Assembly (NCBI GenBank): GCA_963740455.1
Contig: CAVUEF010000014.1
Location: 1-64,000 of the forward strand
Origin: Paucibacter sp963740455
Lineage (GTDB): Bacteria; Pseudomonadota; Gammaproteobacteria; Burkholderiales; Burkholderiaceae_C
Reading direction: 5' to 3'
Length of the DNA: 64,000 nt
Shown here piece by piece: positions 43,465-52,541 of this stretch. The notes below the pieces were generated by a model, which was not told the DNA's origin, ran no database searches, and saw only the letters and a program-made list of their open reading frames with translations. The position numbers and the translations under genes are program-made. The number at the start of each line of letters is the position of its first letter. The stretch's first letter is position 1.

Positions 43465-44597
43465 ATGCAGCGCAACTTTGCCGTCAGCGATTTCGATTTC
43501 GACTTGCCTGCCGAGCTGATCGCGCAGCACCCGGCTGCTCAGCGCAGCGGCTCGCGCCTGCTCGACGGACGGCAACTGCCGCTGGTGGACCGGACTTTTC
43601 GCGAACTTCCCCAGCTCTTGAACCCCGGCGATCTGCTCGTGTTCAACGACACCAAGGTCATCAAGGCGCGCTTGTTCGGCGCCAAGGCCAGCGGCGGCGC
43701 GGTCGAGGCGCTGATCGAGCGCGTGCTGGCGGGCAACCTTTTGAACCCCCAGGCCGACGCTGCGCGCCGTCCGTCCCCCGAGGGGAGCCAACAGGCTAGG
43801 GGCGGCCCGGCGCCTGTTTTCGAAGTGTGGGCGCATCTTCGCGCCAGCAAGTCGCCCAAGCCGGGATCGACGCTGCGTTTCAAGACAGCTTCGATGCCGA
43901 AGTGCTGGGCCGCTGCGGGCCCGACCAGGGTCTGTTTCATCTGCGCTTCCCCAGCGATCCTTTTGCGCTGCTGGTGCAGCATGGTCACGTGCCCTTGCCG
44001 CCCTACATCACGCATGCTGACGATCTTGATGACGAGCGCCGCTACCAGACCGTGTTTGCGCGCATCCCCGGCGCCGTCGCCGCGCCCACCGCAGCCCTGC
44101 ATTTCGACGCCGATGTGTTGGCGGCGCTCACCGCGCGCGGCGTGCACACGGCGCACGTGACCTTGCATGTGGGGGCTGGCACGTTTCAGCCGGTGCGGGT
44201 GGAGTCGCTTGCGCAGCACAAGATGCACAGCGAATGGTTCGAGGTCGGCGAGGCGACGGTGCAGGCGGTCCATCAAACCCATGCGCGCGGCGGCAAGGTG
44301 CTGGCGGTGGGAACGACGACGCTGCGTGCGCTGGAGTCGGCCGCGCTGAGTGAGGTGCTGACGGCCGGTGCGCGCGAGACCGACATCTTCATCACGCCGG
44401 GCTTCGAGTTCCGCGTTGTCGACCTGCTGCTGACCAATTTCCATCTGCCCAGGAGCACCTTGATGATGCTGGTCAGCGCCTTCGCCGGCTACGAGCGCGT
44501 GATGGCGCTGTATGCCCACGCCATCGCGCAGCGCTACCGGTTCTTCAGCTACGGTGACGCGATGCTGCTGGCGCGCAGCGGCGCGCCGCGCGTCTGA
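43465..44597 (+). pseudogene. queA: S-adenosylmethionine:tRNA ribosyltransferase-isomerase, frameshifted
   Basis: The queuosine-synthesis enzyme that acts on preQ1-tRNA after Tgt. The 5' frame gives MQRNFAVSDFDFDLPAELIA, LNPGDLLVFNDTKVIKARLFG and AHLRASKSPKPGSTLRF. The reading frame then changes near 43884: the rest (DSFDAEVLGRCG to GDAMLLARSG, including VTLHVGAGTFQPVRV and NFHLPRSTLMMLVSAF) is in the -1 frame. One missing base, for example AAGGAC becoming AAGAC, explains it; no slippery heptamer is visible. A 27-residue insert from a dispersed repeat lies about 20 codons upstream of the shift. It is either a broken gene or a sequencing error. Confidence 0.85.
43745..43812. repeat. GC-rich dispersed repeat inserted in frame in queA
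   Basis: Sixty-eight nt with CCCCCG-A-GGGG in the middle and ending GGGGCGGCCCGGCG, the counterpart of the copy in oxyR at 33862-33929. It encodes an Ala/Pro/Arg/Gly-rich insert absent from typical QueA, placed just before the conserved VWAHLRASKSPKPG segment. Confidence 0.7.
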
Positions 44598-44643
44598 CCG
44601 GGACAAGCGCTATGGCCCGCTGCACGCCTGCGACAATCGCCGC

Positions 44644-45771
44644 ATGCTGAAGTTCGACCTGCTCAAGACCGACGGCCGTGCGCGCCGCGGCACGCTCACG
44701 CTCAACCACGGGGTGGTGCAGACGCCCATCTTCATGCCGGTGGGGACCTATGGCACGGTGAAAGGCGTGATGCCGCGCTCGCTCATTGAGGCGGGCGCGC
44801 AGATCATTCTCGGCAACACCTTTCATTTGTGGCTGCGGCCGGGCATGGATGTCATCAAGCAGTTCGGCGGCCTGCACAGATTCGAAGCCTGGCACAAACC
44901 CATCCTCACCGACAGCGGCGGCTTTCAGGTCTGGTCCTTGGGCGAGATGCGCAAGATCTCGGAAGAGGGCGTGCGTTTCGCTTCGCCCGTGAACGGCGAC
45001 AAGCTGTTCCTGACGCCCGAGATCTCGATGCAGATCCAGACCGTGCTGAACAGCGACATCGTCATGCAGTTCGACGAGTGCACTCCTTACAGCACCAAGG
45101 AACACATCACGACGGAGAAGGAAGCGCGGCTCTCGATGGAGCTCAGCGTGCGCTGGGCCAGGCGCTGCCAAGATGAATTTGCGCGGCTCGAAAATCCCAA
45201 CGCCTTGTTCGGCATCGTGCAGGGCGGCATGTTCGAGGCGCTGCGCGATGCATCGCTGGCGGGCCTCGCGGCGCTCGACCTGCCCGGCTACGCGATCGGC
45301 GGCTTGAGTGTCGGCGAACCCAAGGAGGACATGCTGCGCGTGCTGGCCCACATCGGCCACCAACTGCCGGCCGACAAGCCGCGCTATCTGATGGGCGTGG
45401 GCACGCCCGAAGACCTGGTCGAAGGCGTGAGCCAAGGCATCGACATGTTCGACTGCGTGATGCCCACGCGCAATGCCAGAAATGGCCATTTGTTCACCCG
45501 CTTTGGCGACCTGCGGCTGCGCAACGCCCGCTACAAGACCGACGACAAGCCCATCGACATGACGTGCGCCTGCCATGCCTGTGCAAGCTTCAGCCGCGCC
45601 TATCTGCACCACCTGGACCGTTGCGGCGAGATGCTGGGCCCGATGCTGACCAGCATCCACAATCTGCACTACTTTCTGAACCTGATGCGCGAGATGCGCG
45701 AAGCCATCGAACAGAGTCGCTTCGATGGCTGGCGCAAGCAGTTTGCGCTTGATCGGGCGCGCGGCGTCTAG
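44644..45771 (+). CDS. tgt: queuine tRNA-ribosyltransferase
   Basis: Exchanges G34 of GUN-anticodon tRNAs for preQ1. The 375 residues include LTDSGGFQVWSLG with the proton-acceptor Asp, GGLSVGEP, the nucleophile Asp in MFDCVMPTRNARNGHLF, and the zinc ligands in CACHACASFSRAYLHHL. Length is normal. It follows queA by 46 bp in the same direction. With queA frameshifted, preQ1-tRNA might accumulate unless QueA is supplied by other means. Confidence 0.96.
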   Translation: MLKFDLLKTDGRARRGTLTLNHGVVQTPIFMPVGTYGTVKGVMPRSLIEAGAQIILGNTFHLWLRPGMDVIKQFGGLHRFEAWHKPILTDSGGFQVWSLGEMRKISEEGVRFASPVNGDKLFLTPEISMQIQTVLNSDIVMQFDECTPYSTKEHITTEKEARLSMELSVRWARRCQDEFARLENPNALFGIVQGGMFEALRDASLAGLAALDLPGYAIGGLSVGEPKEDMLRVLAHIGHQLPADKPRYLMGVGTPEDLVEGVSQGIDMFDCVMPTRNARNGHLFTRFGDLRLRNARYKTDDKPIDMTCACHACASFSRAYLHHLDRCGEMLGPMLTSIHNLHYFLNLMREMREAIEQSRFDGWRKQFALDRARGV

Positions 45772-45773
45772 TA

Positions 45774-45799
45774 CTGGGGTCAGGTCTTGCCATGACAAG
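45774..45799. repeat. REP-like dispersed element, copy 2 (partial)
   Basis: GGGGTCAGGTCTTGCCATG at 45776-45794 is identical to the minus strand of the element at 31001-31036. Here only half of the palindrome is present, directly after tgt, and its ATG is the start codon of the following membrane-protein gene. Confidence 0.6.
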
Positions 45800-46289
45800 C
45801 ACCCTGATTCGATGGCTCAAGACGCTGCTGAGCTGGCCGCTGGCGCTCATCATCCTGTTCGAGGAATGGGGTTGGGTGCCGCTGGCGCGTGCCTTGGCGT
45901 GGCTGGGCCGCTTGCCGGTGTTGGCGCGCATCGAGCGTTGGGTGCAGGCCTTGCCGCCTTATGCGGCGCTGGCGCTGTTTGCCATTCCCACTTTGGCGCT
46001 GCTGCCGGTCAAGCTGCTGGCCTTGTGGCTGATCGGCATGGGCCGCACCGGGCTCGGGCTGCTGGTGATCGTGCTGGCAAAAATCGTCGGTACGGCGGTG
46101 GTGGCGCGTCTGTTCATGCTGACGCAGCCGGCCTTGATGCAGTTGGCATGGTTTGCGCGCTGGTATGCACGCTGGATGGCGTGGAAGACGGCGCTGCTGG
46201 CCCAGGTGCATGCGTCACGGGTCTGGCGCGGCGCGCACGCGCTCAATCTGGTGGTGAGGCGACGCTTGAGACGCTTCTGGGCGGGGTGA
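45792..46289 (+). CDS. small integral membrane protein of unknown function
   Basis: I do not recognise this 165-residue protein. It has two to three hydrophobic segments (TLLSWPLALIILFEEWGW, ALALFAIPTLALLPVKLLALWLIGMG in parts, LGLLVIVLAKIVGTAVVARLF) and a strongly basic C-terminus (RRRLRRF). It starts 21 bp after tgt within a partial REP-like element, so the annotated ATG at 45792 may be recent; no good ribosome-binding site is seen. The conserved-looking composition supports a real gene. Confidence 0.65.
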   Translation: MTSTLIRWLKTLLSWPLALIILFEEWGWVPLARALAWLGRLPVLARIERWVQALPPYAALALFAIPTLALLPVKLLALWLIGMGRTGLGLLVIVLAKIVGTAVVARLFMLTQPALMQLAWFARWYARWMAWKTALLAQVHASRVWRGAHALNLVVRRRLRRFWAG

Positions 46290-46327
46290 GAAGTGCCCGT
46301 CGGTCGAGGGCAGAGCCTGCACCGGCG

Positions 46328-47182
46328 TCAGATCTTGCGCTGCTCCAGCACGAAATTCGCGCCGTCGAACTGCCCCAGCTTGTCGACCAGATAAGGCAGC
46401 TCGGCGGCCAGCTGGTCGTGCAGCACAAAGGGCGGATTCGCGATGAACAGACCCGACCCGAGCATGCCGAAGCCGCGCTCGTCGGGCTCTTGCACGGTCA
46501 GGCGCACATGCAGCCAGCCCTTCTTTGCCAGCGTGTCGCCGCTGGCTTTCAGACGCTGCGCGAGTTGCGCGGCTTCGAGCAACTGGATCTGCGGGTACCA
46601 GACGATCAACACGGTTTCGGCAAATTTCTGCAGGCCTTCGCGCAAGGCGGCCAGCACCTTGGCGTAGTCGCTCTTGATCTCGTACGACGGGTCCATCAAC
46701 ACGACGGCGCGGCGCGACGGCGGCGGCAGCTCGCCCTTGAGCGAAACAAAGCCGTCCTTGTCGCTGACCTGGCTGTTGGGCCTGTCCTTCATATACGACT
46801 CGAGAATGCGGAAGTCGGTCGGATGCAGCTCGAACAGGCGCAGCCGGTCGTCAAAGCGGAGCAAGGCTTTCGCGATGGCGGGCGACCCCGGGTATTGGCG
46901 CAGCTGGCCGTCGGGGTTGAAATCCTTCACCAACTGCACATAGGCGGCCAGGCCCGGCGGCAAGTCCTTGCGGTCGTAGAGCTTGCCTATGCCCATCGAG
47001 TACTCGCCCTTTTTCTGAGCGTAGCGGCCTTCCAGCGAATAACCGCCGGCGCCGGCATGGGTGTCTATCAAGGTGAAGGGAGTGTCCTTTTCCTCCATAT
47101 AGCGCAGCACCAGGCTGAGCGCGAGGTGCTTGAGGACGTCGGCATGGTTTCCGGCGTGAAAGGCGTGTCGATAGGCGAGCAT
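46328..47182 (-). CDS. rlmJ: 23S rRNA (adenine(2030)-N6)-methyltransferase
   Basis: Methylates A2030 of 23S rRNA. The 284 residues begin with the RlmJ signature MLAYRHAFHAGNHADVLKH, followed by TLIDTHAGAGGYSLEG (motif I region), FELHPTDF, the catalytic VVLMDPSYE and a C-terminal GSGLFIANPPFVLHDQL. The ATG at 47182 is fixed by the conserved start. Convergent with the small membrane protein gene and divergent from the flavin oxidoreductase. Confidence 0.93.
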   Translation of the reverse strand: MLAYRHAFHAGNHADVLKHLALSLVLRYMEEKDTPFTLIDTHAGAGGYSLEGRYAQKKGEYSMGIGKLYDRKDLPPGLAAYVQLVKDFNPDGQLRQYPGSPAIAKALLRFDDRLRLFELHPTDFRILESYMKDRPNSQVSDKDGFVSLKGELPPPSRRAVVLMDPSYEIKSDYAKVLAALREGLQKFAETVLIVWYPQIQLLEAAQLAQRLKASGDTLAKKGWLHVRLTVQEPDERGFGMLGSGLFIANPPFVLHDQLAAELPYLVDKLGQFDGANFVLEQRKI

Positions 47183-47293
47183 GGGGGCAATGTAGCTGCT
47201 GTTTGACTTAGCACGAACTCTGGAGTGGCGCCGCGGCGAGGTTTTGTCAAAACCTGCGTACCCTTGGCACTTCTGAAACTGACCGAGTATGCA

Positions 47294-48379
47294 ATGCCGA
47301 CCTTGTTCGACCCTTTGAGTCTTGGCGACGTCCACTTGAACAACCGCGTCGTGATGGCGCCGCTGACGCGCAACCGCGCCACCCGGCAACTGCCCAATGC
47401 CTTGCATGTGGAGTACTACCGCCAGCGCGCGAGCGCCGGTTTGATCGTCACTGAGGGCACGCAGATCTGCCCCGAGGGCCAAGGCTATGCCGACACGCCG
47501 GGCATCCATACACCCGAGCAGGTGGCGGCGTGGCGCAAGGTGACCGACGCCGTGCACGCCGAAGGCGGGCGCATCGCGGTGCAGCTGTGGCATGTCGGGC
47601 GCATCTCGCTGAAAGCACTTCAGCCCGGCGGTCAGGCGCCCGTGTCATCGACCAACCGAGCCGCTGCCGGCAAGACCTATTTGGGCGGCGCCTTTGTCAA
47701 CGTGGACGCGCCGCGCGCCTTGCGGCTTGACGAAATTCCCGGCGTGATTGCGGCCTATGTGCACGCCGCGCGCTGCGCGATGGAGGCCGGCTTCGACGCG
47801 GTCGAGGTGCACAGCGCGAACGGCTATCTGCTCGACCAGTTCCTGCGCGACAGCGCGAACGACCGCACCGATGCCTATGGCGGCTCGATCGCGAATCGGG
47901 CCCGCTTGCTGGTGGAGGTGATGACGGCCATCAGCCAGGCCATCGGCGCGGGGCGCACCGGGGTGCGCCTGAGCCCGGTCACGCCGAGCAACGACATCGG
48001 CCAGGACAGTGATCCGCAGGCCTTGTTCAACCATGTTGCCGAACAACTGGCGCCGCTCAAGCTGGCGTTTGCGCATGTGGTCGAGGGCGCCACCGGTGGT
48101 GCGCGCGACGTGGCGCCGTTCGACTTTGCCGCGATGCGCAAGAAGTTCGGCGGGCCGTGGATCGTCAACAACGGCTACACGCGCCAGATGGCCATCGATG
48201 TGGTGGCGCGTGGCGAAGCTGACGCCGTCGCCTTCGGTCGCGCCTTCATCAGCAACCCCGACCTGGTGCAGCGGCTGCGCGACAACAGCGACTTGCAGGA
48301 ATCGAACCGCGCCACCTATTACGGCGGCGCCGCCGAGGGCTATGTCGACTATCCGACGCTGGCGCAAGCCATAGGCTGA
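47294..48379 (+). CDS. old yellow enzyme family alkene reductase (NADH:flavin oxidoreductase)
   Basis: FMN-dependent reduction of activated alkenes or nitro compounds. The 361 residues form a TIM barrel: LFDPLSLGDVHLNNRVVMAPLTRNRA in pieces, QLWHVGRIS, the substrate-binding His/Asn and Tyr in VEVHSANGYLLDQFLRD, SNDRTDAYGGS-like NDRTDAYGGSIANRARL, and C-terminal FGRAFISNPDLVQRLR. It resembles NemA-type enzymes. The ATG at 47294 begins MPTLFDP. It is divergent from rlmJ. Confidence 0.92.
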   Translation: MPTLFDPLSLGDVHLNNRVVMAPLTRNRATRQLPNALHVEYYRQRASAGLIVTEGTQICPEGQGYADTPGIHTPEQVAAWRKVTDAVHAEGGRIAVQLWHVGRISLKALQPGGQAPVSSTNRAAAGKTYLGGAFVNVDAPRALRLDEIPGVIAAYVHAARCAMEAGFDAVEVHSANGYLLDQFLRDSANDRTDAYGGSIANRARLLVEVMTAISQAIGAGRTGVRLSPVTPSNDIGQDSDPQALFNHVAEQLAPLKLAFAHVVEGATGGARDVAPFDFAAMRKKFGGPWIVNNGYTRQMAIDVVARGEADAVAFGRAFISNPDLVQRLRDNSDLQESNRATYYGGAAEGYVDYPTLAQAIG

Positions 48380-48391
48380 GCCCGGGGGCGC

Positions 48392-48967
48392 TCAGCGCGC
48401 AGCGGACTTGGTGCGGCTGCGAAACAGCTCGACGATGCCCACTTCGCGCGGGCCGGGTATCAACTCGAAGGACTCGCCCGCCATCAAGGTTCCGGGCGAG
48501 CGCACGGCCAGATAGAAACCGCACCAGCCGCTTTCGGTCATCAATTTGGCCGCATGCTTGAAGCCCATCACAGCGTTGAACTTGAAGCACGGAAAGCGCG
48601 GTTCGCTGACCGCCAGTTCGCAGCCGGCGAAGCGCAGCAAATCACCGATCCAGACCTGGCTTTCCAGCAGGCCTTGCAGCGTCAGATTTTCGCCCATGCT
48701 GCCGGCAGGCAGCTCGGCATTGGGCGCCGCGACCCCGGCCTGGGCACGCACGGTTTGCCAGAAGGCGTAGTGCTCGTGCGGGTAGGCGTAGACCGCTTTG
48801 GCCAAACCGCCGTGGACGCTCAAGTCAGCCTGCTCGTCACCGTCAAGACCCAGCCGGTGCACCGCCACGGCCCCGTCCACAGCACGCTTGTTGATGCCGG
48901 AGGGCACGGTCTTCCCTTGAGCCGACAGGCTTTGAGCGCGCGAGACATTGATGTTGAGCAGTTGCAT
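48392..48967 (-). CDS. MOSC-domain protein
   Basis: A 191-residue MOSC protein with the conserved metal/Mo-cofactor-associated Cys in SEPRFPCFKFN and the family motifs GLDGDEQADLSVHGGLAKAVYAYP (in parts), AGSMGENLTLQGL and VWIGDLLRF. Related YiiM-type proteins reduce N-hydroxylated compounds with molybdenum cofactor; the substrate here is unknown. Convergent with the old yellow enzyme gene, 12 bp apart. Confidence 0.88.
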   Translation of the reverse strand: MQLLNINVSRAQSLSAQGKTVPSGINKRAVDGAVAVHRLGLDGDEQADLSVHGGLAKAVYAYPHEHYAFWQTVRAQAGVAAPNAELPAGSMGENLTLQGLLESQVWIGDLLRFAGCELAVSEPRFPCFKFNAVMGFKHAAKLMTESGWCGFYLAVRSPGTLMAGESFELIPGPREVGIVELFRSRTKSAAR

Positions 48968-49190
48968 GCGCAGTGAGCCAGCCGACGGCATTTAGGCTAT
49001 CTTACGGCCTTGTCCGCAGCCGGTCAGGCTTGATCCAGCCCGCCGATTGACTGGCCCAAAAGGCCTTGCACCTTCGTAGCAAACATTGAATGGGGCAAGC
49101 GCCGTGCGAGCCGCAAGCCATCGATGACCCCGCTGGCGCTCGCAACAACGCTCGACCAGGCCTCACTTTTCACATTGATCGGGACCCACC

Positions 49191-51068
49191 ATGAATCGAA
49201 TCTCCCAGGAAGAGCTGCAGCTGAGCCCGCCCGCGTCTGTCAAACACGCAGGCTTGATGGCCTGGGTCGCGGAGGTCGCCGCGCTCACCCAGGCTAGCGC
49301 GGTCCATTGGTGCGACGGCAGTCAGGCCGAATACGAGCGTCTGTGCGAACTGCTGGTTCAAGCAGGAACCTTCAGAAAGCTCAATGCCGACCTGCGCCCG
49401 AACAGCTTCCTGGCATGCAGCGATCCCGGCGATGTGGCCCGCGTCGAGGACCGCACCTATATTTGCAGCGAAGCGCAAGCCGACGCCGGCCCCACCAACA
49501 ACTGGATGGATCCGGCCGAAATGCGCGGCCTGTTGCAAACCGGCCGTCCGGACGGCACCCCGGCCTTGTTCAAGGGCGCCATGCGTGGCCGCACGCTCTA
49601 CGTGGTGCCCTTCAGCATGGGCCCGCTGGGCTCGCCGATCGCTCACATTGGCGTTGAACTGACCGACAGCCCTTATGTGGCGGTGAACATGCGCATCATG
49701 ACCCGCATGGGCCGCGGCGCACTCGACGTGCTGGGCGAAAGCGGCGCGTTCGTGCCCTGTGTGCACAGCGTGGGCGCACCGCTGCAAGACGGGCAGGCCG
49801 ATGTGGCTTGGCCCTGCAACAAGACCAAATACATCGTCCATTACCCCGAGACCCATGAGATCTGGTCTTACGGCTCGGGTTATGGCGGCAACGCCTTGCT
49901 GGGCAAAAAGTGCTTTGCCTTGCGCATCGCCTCGAACATGGGACGCAAGCAGGGCTGGCTGGCCGAGCACATGCTGATCCTGGGCGTGACGAATCCTGAG
50001 GGCAAGAAATACCACATGGCGGCGGCCTTTCCGAGCGCCTGCGGCAAGACCAATTTCTCGATGCTGATTCCGCCTGCCGCCATGCCGGGCTGGAAGGTGA
50101 CCACGATTGGCGATGACATCGCCTGGATCAAACCCGGCAAGGACGGACGCCTGTACGCCATCAACCCCGAGGCGGGCTACTTTGGCGTGGCACCCGGCAC
50201 CAACAATCTGACCAACTTCAACTGCATGGCCAGCTTGACGCACGACGTGATCTTCACCAATGTCGCGCTCACCGACGCGGGCGATGTGTGGTGGGAAGGC
50301 ATGACCGATACGCCACCGCCCCATTTGATCGACTGGCAGGGCCAGCACTGGACGCCCGCCATGGCCAAGGAAACCGGCGCCAAAGCCGCGCATCCGAACG
50401 CGCGCTTCACGGTGGCGGCGGTCAATAACCCGGTGCTCGACGACGACTGGGACAGCGCCGACGGCGTGCCCATCGACGCCTTCATCTTCGGCGGGCGTCG
50501 CTCCACCACGATTCCGCTCGTCACCGAGGCGAACAACTGGATGGAGGGTGTCTACATGGCCGCCACCATGGCTTCGGAGACCACGGCCGCTGCGGCCGGC
50601 CAGCAGGGCGTGGTGCGCCGCGACCCGTTCGCGATGCTGCCATTTTGCGGCTACAACATGAGCGACTATTTCCAGCATTGGCTGGACATGGAACACAAGC
50701 TCGAAGCCAAGGGCGGAAAGCTGCCGACGATCTTCTGCGTCAACTGGTTCCGCAAGGGGCCCGATGGCAAATTTGTCTGGCCAGGCTACGGCGAAAACAT
50801 GAGGGTCCTGAAGTGGATGCTGGAACGCGTGGAAGGCAAGGCCAAGGCGGAAGACCATCTGTTCGGGCTGAGCCCACGCTACGCTGACCTGCAATGGGAC
50901 GGGCTGGATTTCAGCCCCGCTCAGTTTGAGCTGGTCAGCAACATCGACCGGGACGAATGGCGGGCTGAGCTGGCCTTGCACGCCGCGCTGTTCGAGCAAC
51001 TGGCGCACCATCTGCCCGCCGAGTTGCAGGCGACCCGGGCCAAGATCGAGGCGCGCATGCTGGCCTGA
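49191..51068 (+). CDS. pckG: phosphoenolpyruvate carboxykinase (GTP)
   Basis: Gluconeogenic conversion of oxaloacetate to PEP. The 625 residues match the GTP-dependent class: the kinase P-loop with the reactive Cys in AAFPSACGKTNFSMLIPP, the metal-binding GDDIAWIKPGKDGRLYAINPEAG (in parts), FIFGGRRSTTIPLV and FAMLPFCGYNMSDYF. Length is typical. It has a roughly 200-bp upstream gap after the MOSC gene, presumably its promoter. Confidence 0.97.
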   Translation: MNRISQEELQLSPPASVKHAGLMAWVAEVAALTQASAVHWCDGSQAEYERLCELLVQAGTFRKLNADLRPNSFLACSDPGDVARVEDRTYICSEAQADAGPTNNWMDPAEMRGLLQTGRPDGTPALFKGAMRGRTLYVVPFSMGPLGSPIAHIGVELTDSPYVAVNMRIMTRMGRGALDVLGESGAFVPCVHSVGAPLQDGQADVAWPCNKTKYIVHYPETHEIWSYGSGYGGNALLGKKCFALRIASNMGRKQGWLAEHMLILGVTNPEGKKYHMAAAFPSACGKTNFSMLIPPAAMPGWKVTTIGDDIAWIKPGKDGRLYAINPEAGYFGVAPGTNNLTNFNCMASLTHDVIFTNVALTDAGDVWWEGMTDTPPPHLIDWQGQHWTPAMAKETGAKAAHPNARFTVAAVNNPVLDDDWDSADGVPIDAFIFGGRRSTTIPLVTEANNWMEGVYMAATMASETTAAAAGQQGVVRRDPFAMLPFCGYNMSDYFQHWLDMEHKLEAKGGKLPTIFCVNWFRKGPDGKFVWPGYGENMRVLKWMLERVEGKAKAEDHLFGLSPRYADLQWDGLDFSPAQFELVSNIDRDEWRAELALHAALFEQLAHHLPAELQATRAKIEARMLA

Positions 51069-51185
51069 AGGTCTGCACCGGCATGCAAGCTCGCCAACGG
51101 GGCCGTCGGGCGACCGGGATCGCTGACACGCATCCTTGGCCAGCGGCTACCATGTCGGCGCCCAACCGAAGAACCCGTCGACAAT

Positions 51186-52463
51186 ATGTTCAACCTGCAT
51201 CATCGCGCCCGCAACCTTGCCGACAAGCTCGGGGCCGGCCTCATCACCGGCGCGGCCGACGACGACCCGAGTGGCCTGGCGACCTACTCGCAGGCCGGCG
51301 CCCAATTCGGTGCGGGCCTGCTCTGGACGATGGTGTTCACGACGCCGCTGATGATCAGCATCCAGATGGTCAGCGCCCGGATCGGCTGGTTCACCGGCGA
51401 GGGCTTGGCGGCCAGCATCCGGCGGGTGATGCCAACCTGGTTCACGGCCATGCTGATCGCGCTGCTCGTCTTCGCCAATACGCTGAACATCTCGGCCGAC
51501 ATCGCAGCGATGGGCGAGGCATTGCAACTGATCATCGGCGGCCCCACCCATTGGCATGCCCTTGCGTTCGGCGCGTTATGCACAGTGCTGCCTTTGTGGC
51601 TGCGGTTCGATGCGATGGTGCGGGTCCTGAAGTGGCTGACCCTGGCACTGCTGTCCTACGTCGCGGTGGTGTTCATGCTGCACGTCAGATGGGACGCTGT
51701 GCTGCTCAGGACGCTGGTGCCGCATTTCGAGCGCGGCGGTGATTACTGGATGATGGTCGTCGCCGTACTGGGCACCACCATCAGCCCCTACCTGTTCTTC
51801 TGGCAGGCCTCGCAGGAGGCCGAGCAACGCCAGCGCCTGGACACGAGTGCGACCGCCGACCCGATGGTTGCCCATACCGAGATGTTCGCGCGCGAGCACC
51901 TCTCCCGCATCAAGCTCGACACCGTGGTGGGAATGGTGTTCTCCAACGTGATCGCCTTCTGCGTGATGCTGGCCACCGCGCTGACCCTGAACCAGCACGG
52001 CATCACCGACATCCAGACCACGCGGCAGGCGGCCGAAGCCCTGCGCCCGCTGGCGGGGGACTTTGCGTTCACGCTGTTCGCGCTCGGTGTCATCGGCACG
52101 GGCATGCTTGCCGTGCCGGTGCTGGCGGCTTCATCGGCCTACGCGGTCGCCGATGCTTTCCGGTGGCGCTCTGGCCTCGACCGCCGGCTGGTCGAGGCGC
52201 GCGGCTTCTTCACGGTGGTGGCGTTTGGCACCGTGCTGGGCACCTTGGTCGACTTCACGCCGCTGGACCCCATCCGGGCACTCGTGTGGAGCGCCGTGGT
52301 CAACGGAGTGATCGCCGTGCCGATCATGGCCGTCATGATGCATCTGGGCATGAGGCGCGACATTCTGGGTGAACACACCTTGGGCGCGCGCCATCAGCGC
52401 CTGGGTTGGCTGGCCACGCTGGTGATGGCCGTTGCCGTGGTGGCCATGCTCTTCACGGGCTGA
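51186..52463 (+). CDS. Nramp-related transporter with atypical metal-site motifs
   Basis: A 425-residue membrane protein with about eleven helices and an Nramp-like fold. The TM1 motif is DDDPSGLATYSQ (Asp27) instead of DPGN, and the TM6 region is GTTISPYLFFWQASQEAEQ (196-214), lacking the MPH motif that binds Mn/Fe. The conserved unwound-helix positions still carry polar residues. It therefore belongs to the divergent Nramp-related group, whose substrates may be Mg or other ions. It follows pckG by about 120 bp. Confidence 0.8.
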   Translation: MFNLHHRARNLADKLGAGLITGAADDDPSGLATYSQAGAQFGAGLLWTMVFTTPLMISIQMVSARIGWFTGEGLAASIRRVMPTWFTAMLIALLVFANTLNISADIAAMGEALQLIIGGPTHWHALAFGALCTVLPLWLRFDAMVRVLKWLTLALLSYVAVVFMLHVRWDAVLLRTLVPHFERGGDYWMMVVAVLGTTISPYLFFWQASQEAEQRQRLDTSATADPMVAHTEMFAREHLSRIKLDTVVGMVFSNVIAFCVMLATALTLNQHGITDIQTTRQAAEALRPLAGDFAFTLFALGVIGTGMLAVPVLAASSAYAVADAFRWRSGLDRRLVEARGFFTVVAFGTVLGTLVDFTPLDPIRALVWSAVVNGVIAVPIMAVMMHLGMRRDILGEHTLGARHQRLGWLATLVMAVAVVAMLFTG

Positions 52464-52541
52464 AACCGGCGCCCAGGGTGGGCGCCAAATCACGCTCGGC
52501 AACGCTGAAGTGGCGTTGCGCTTGGTCTTGATGACCTGTTA

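Noticed and set aside
43880..43890. Programmed ribosomal frameshift in queA
   Set aside because: The sequence at the shift (TTTCAAGAC) is not a slippery heptamer and no downstream pseudoknot is evident. A deletion or sequencing error is simpler.
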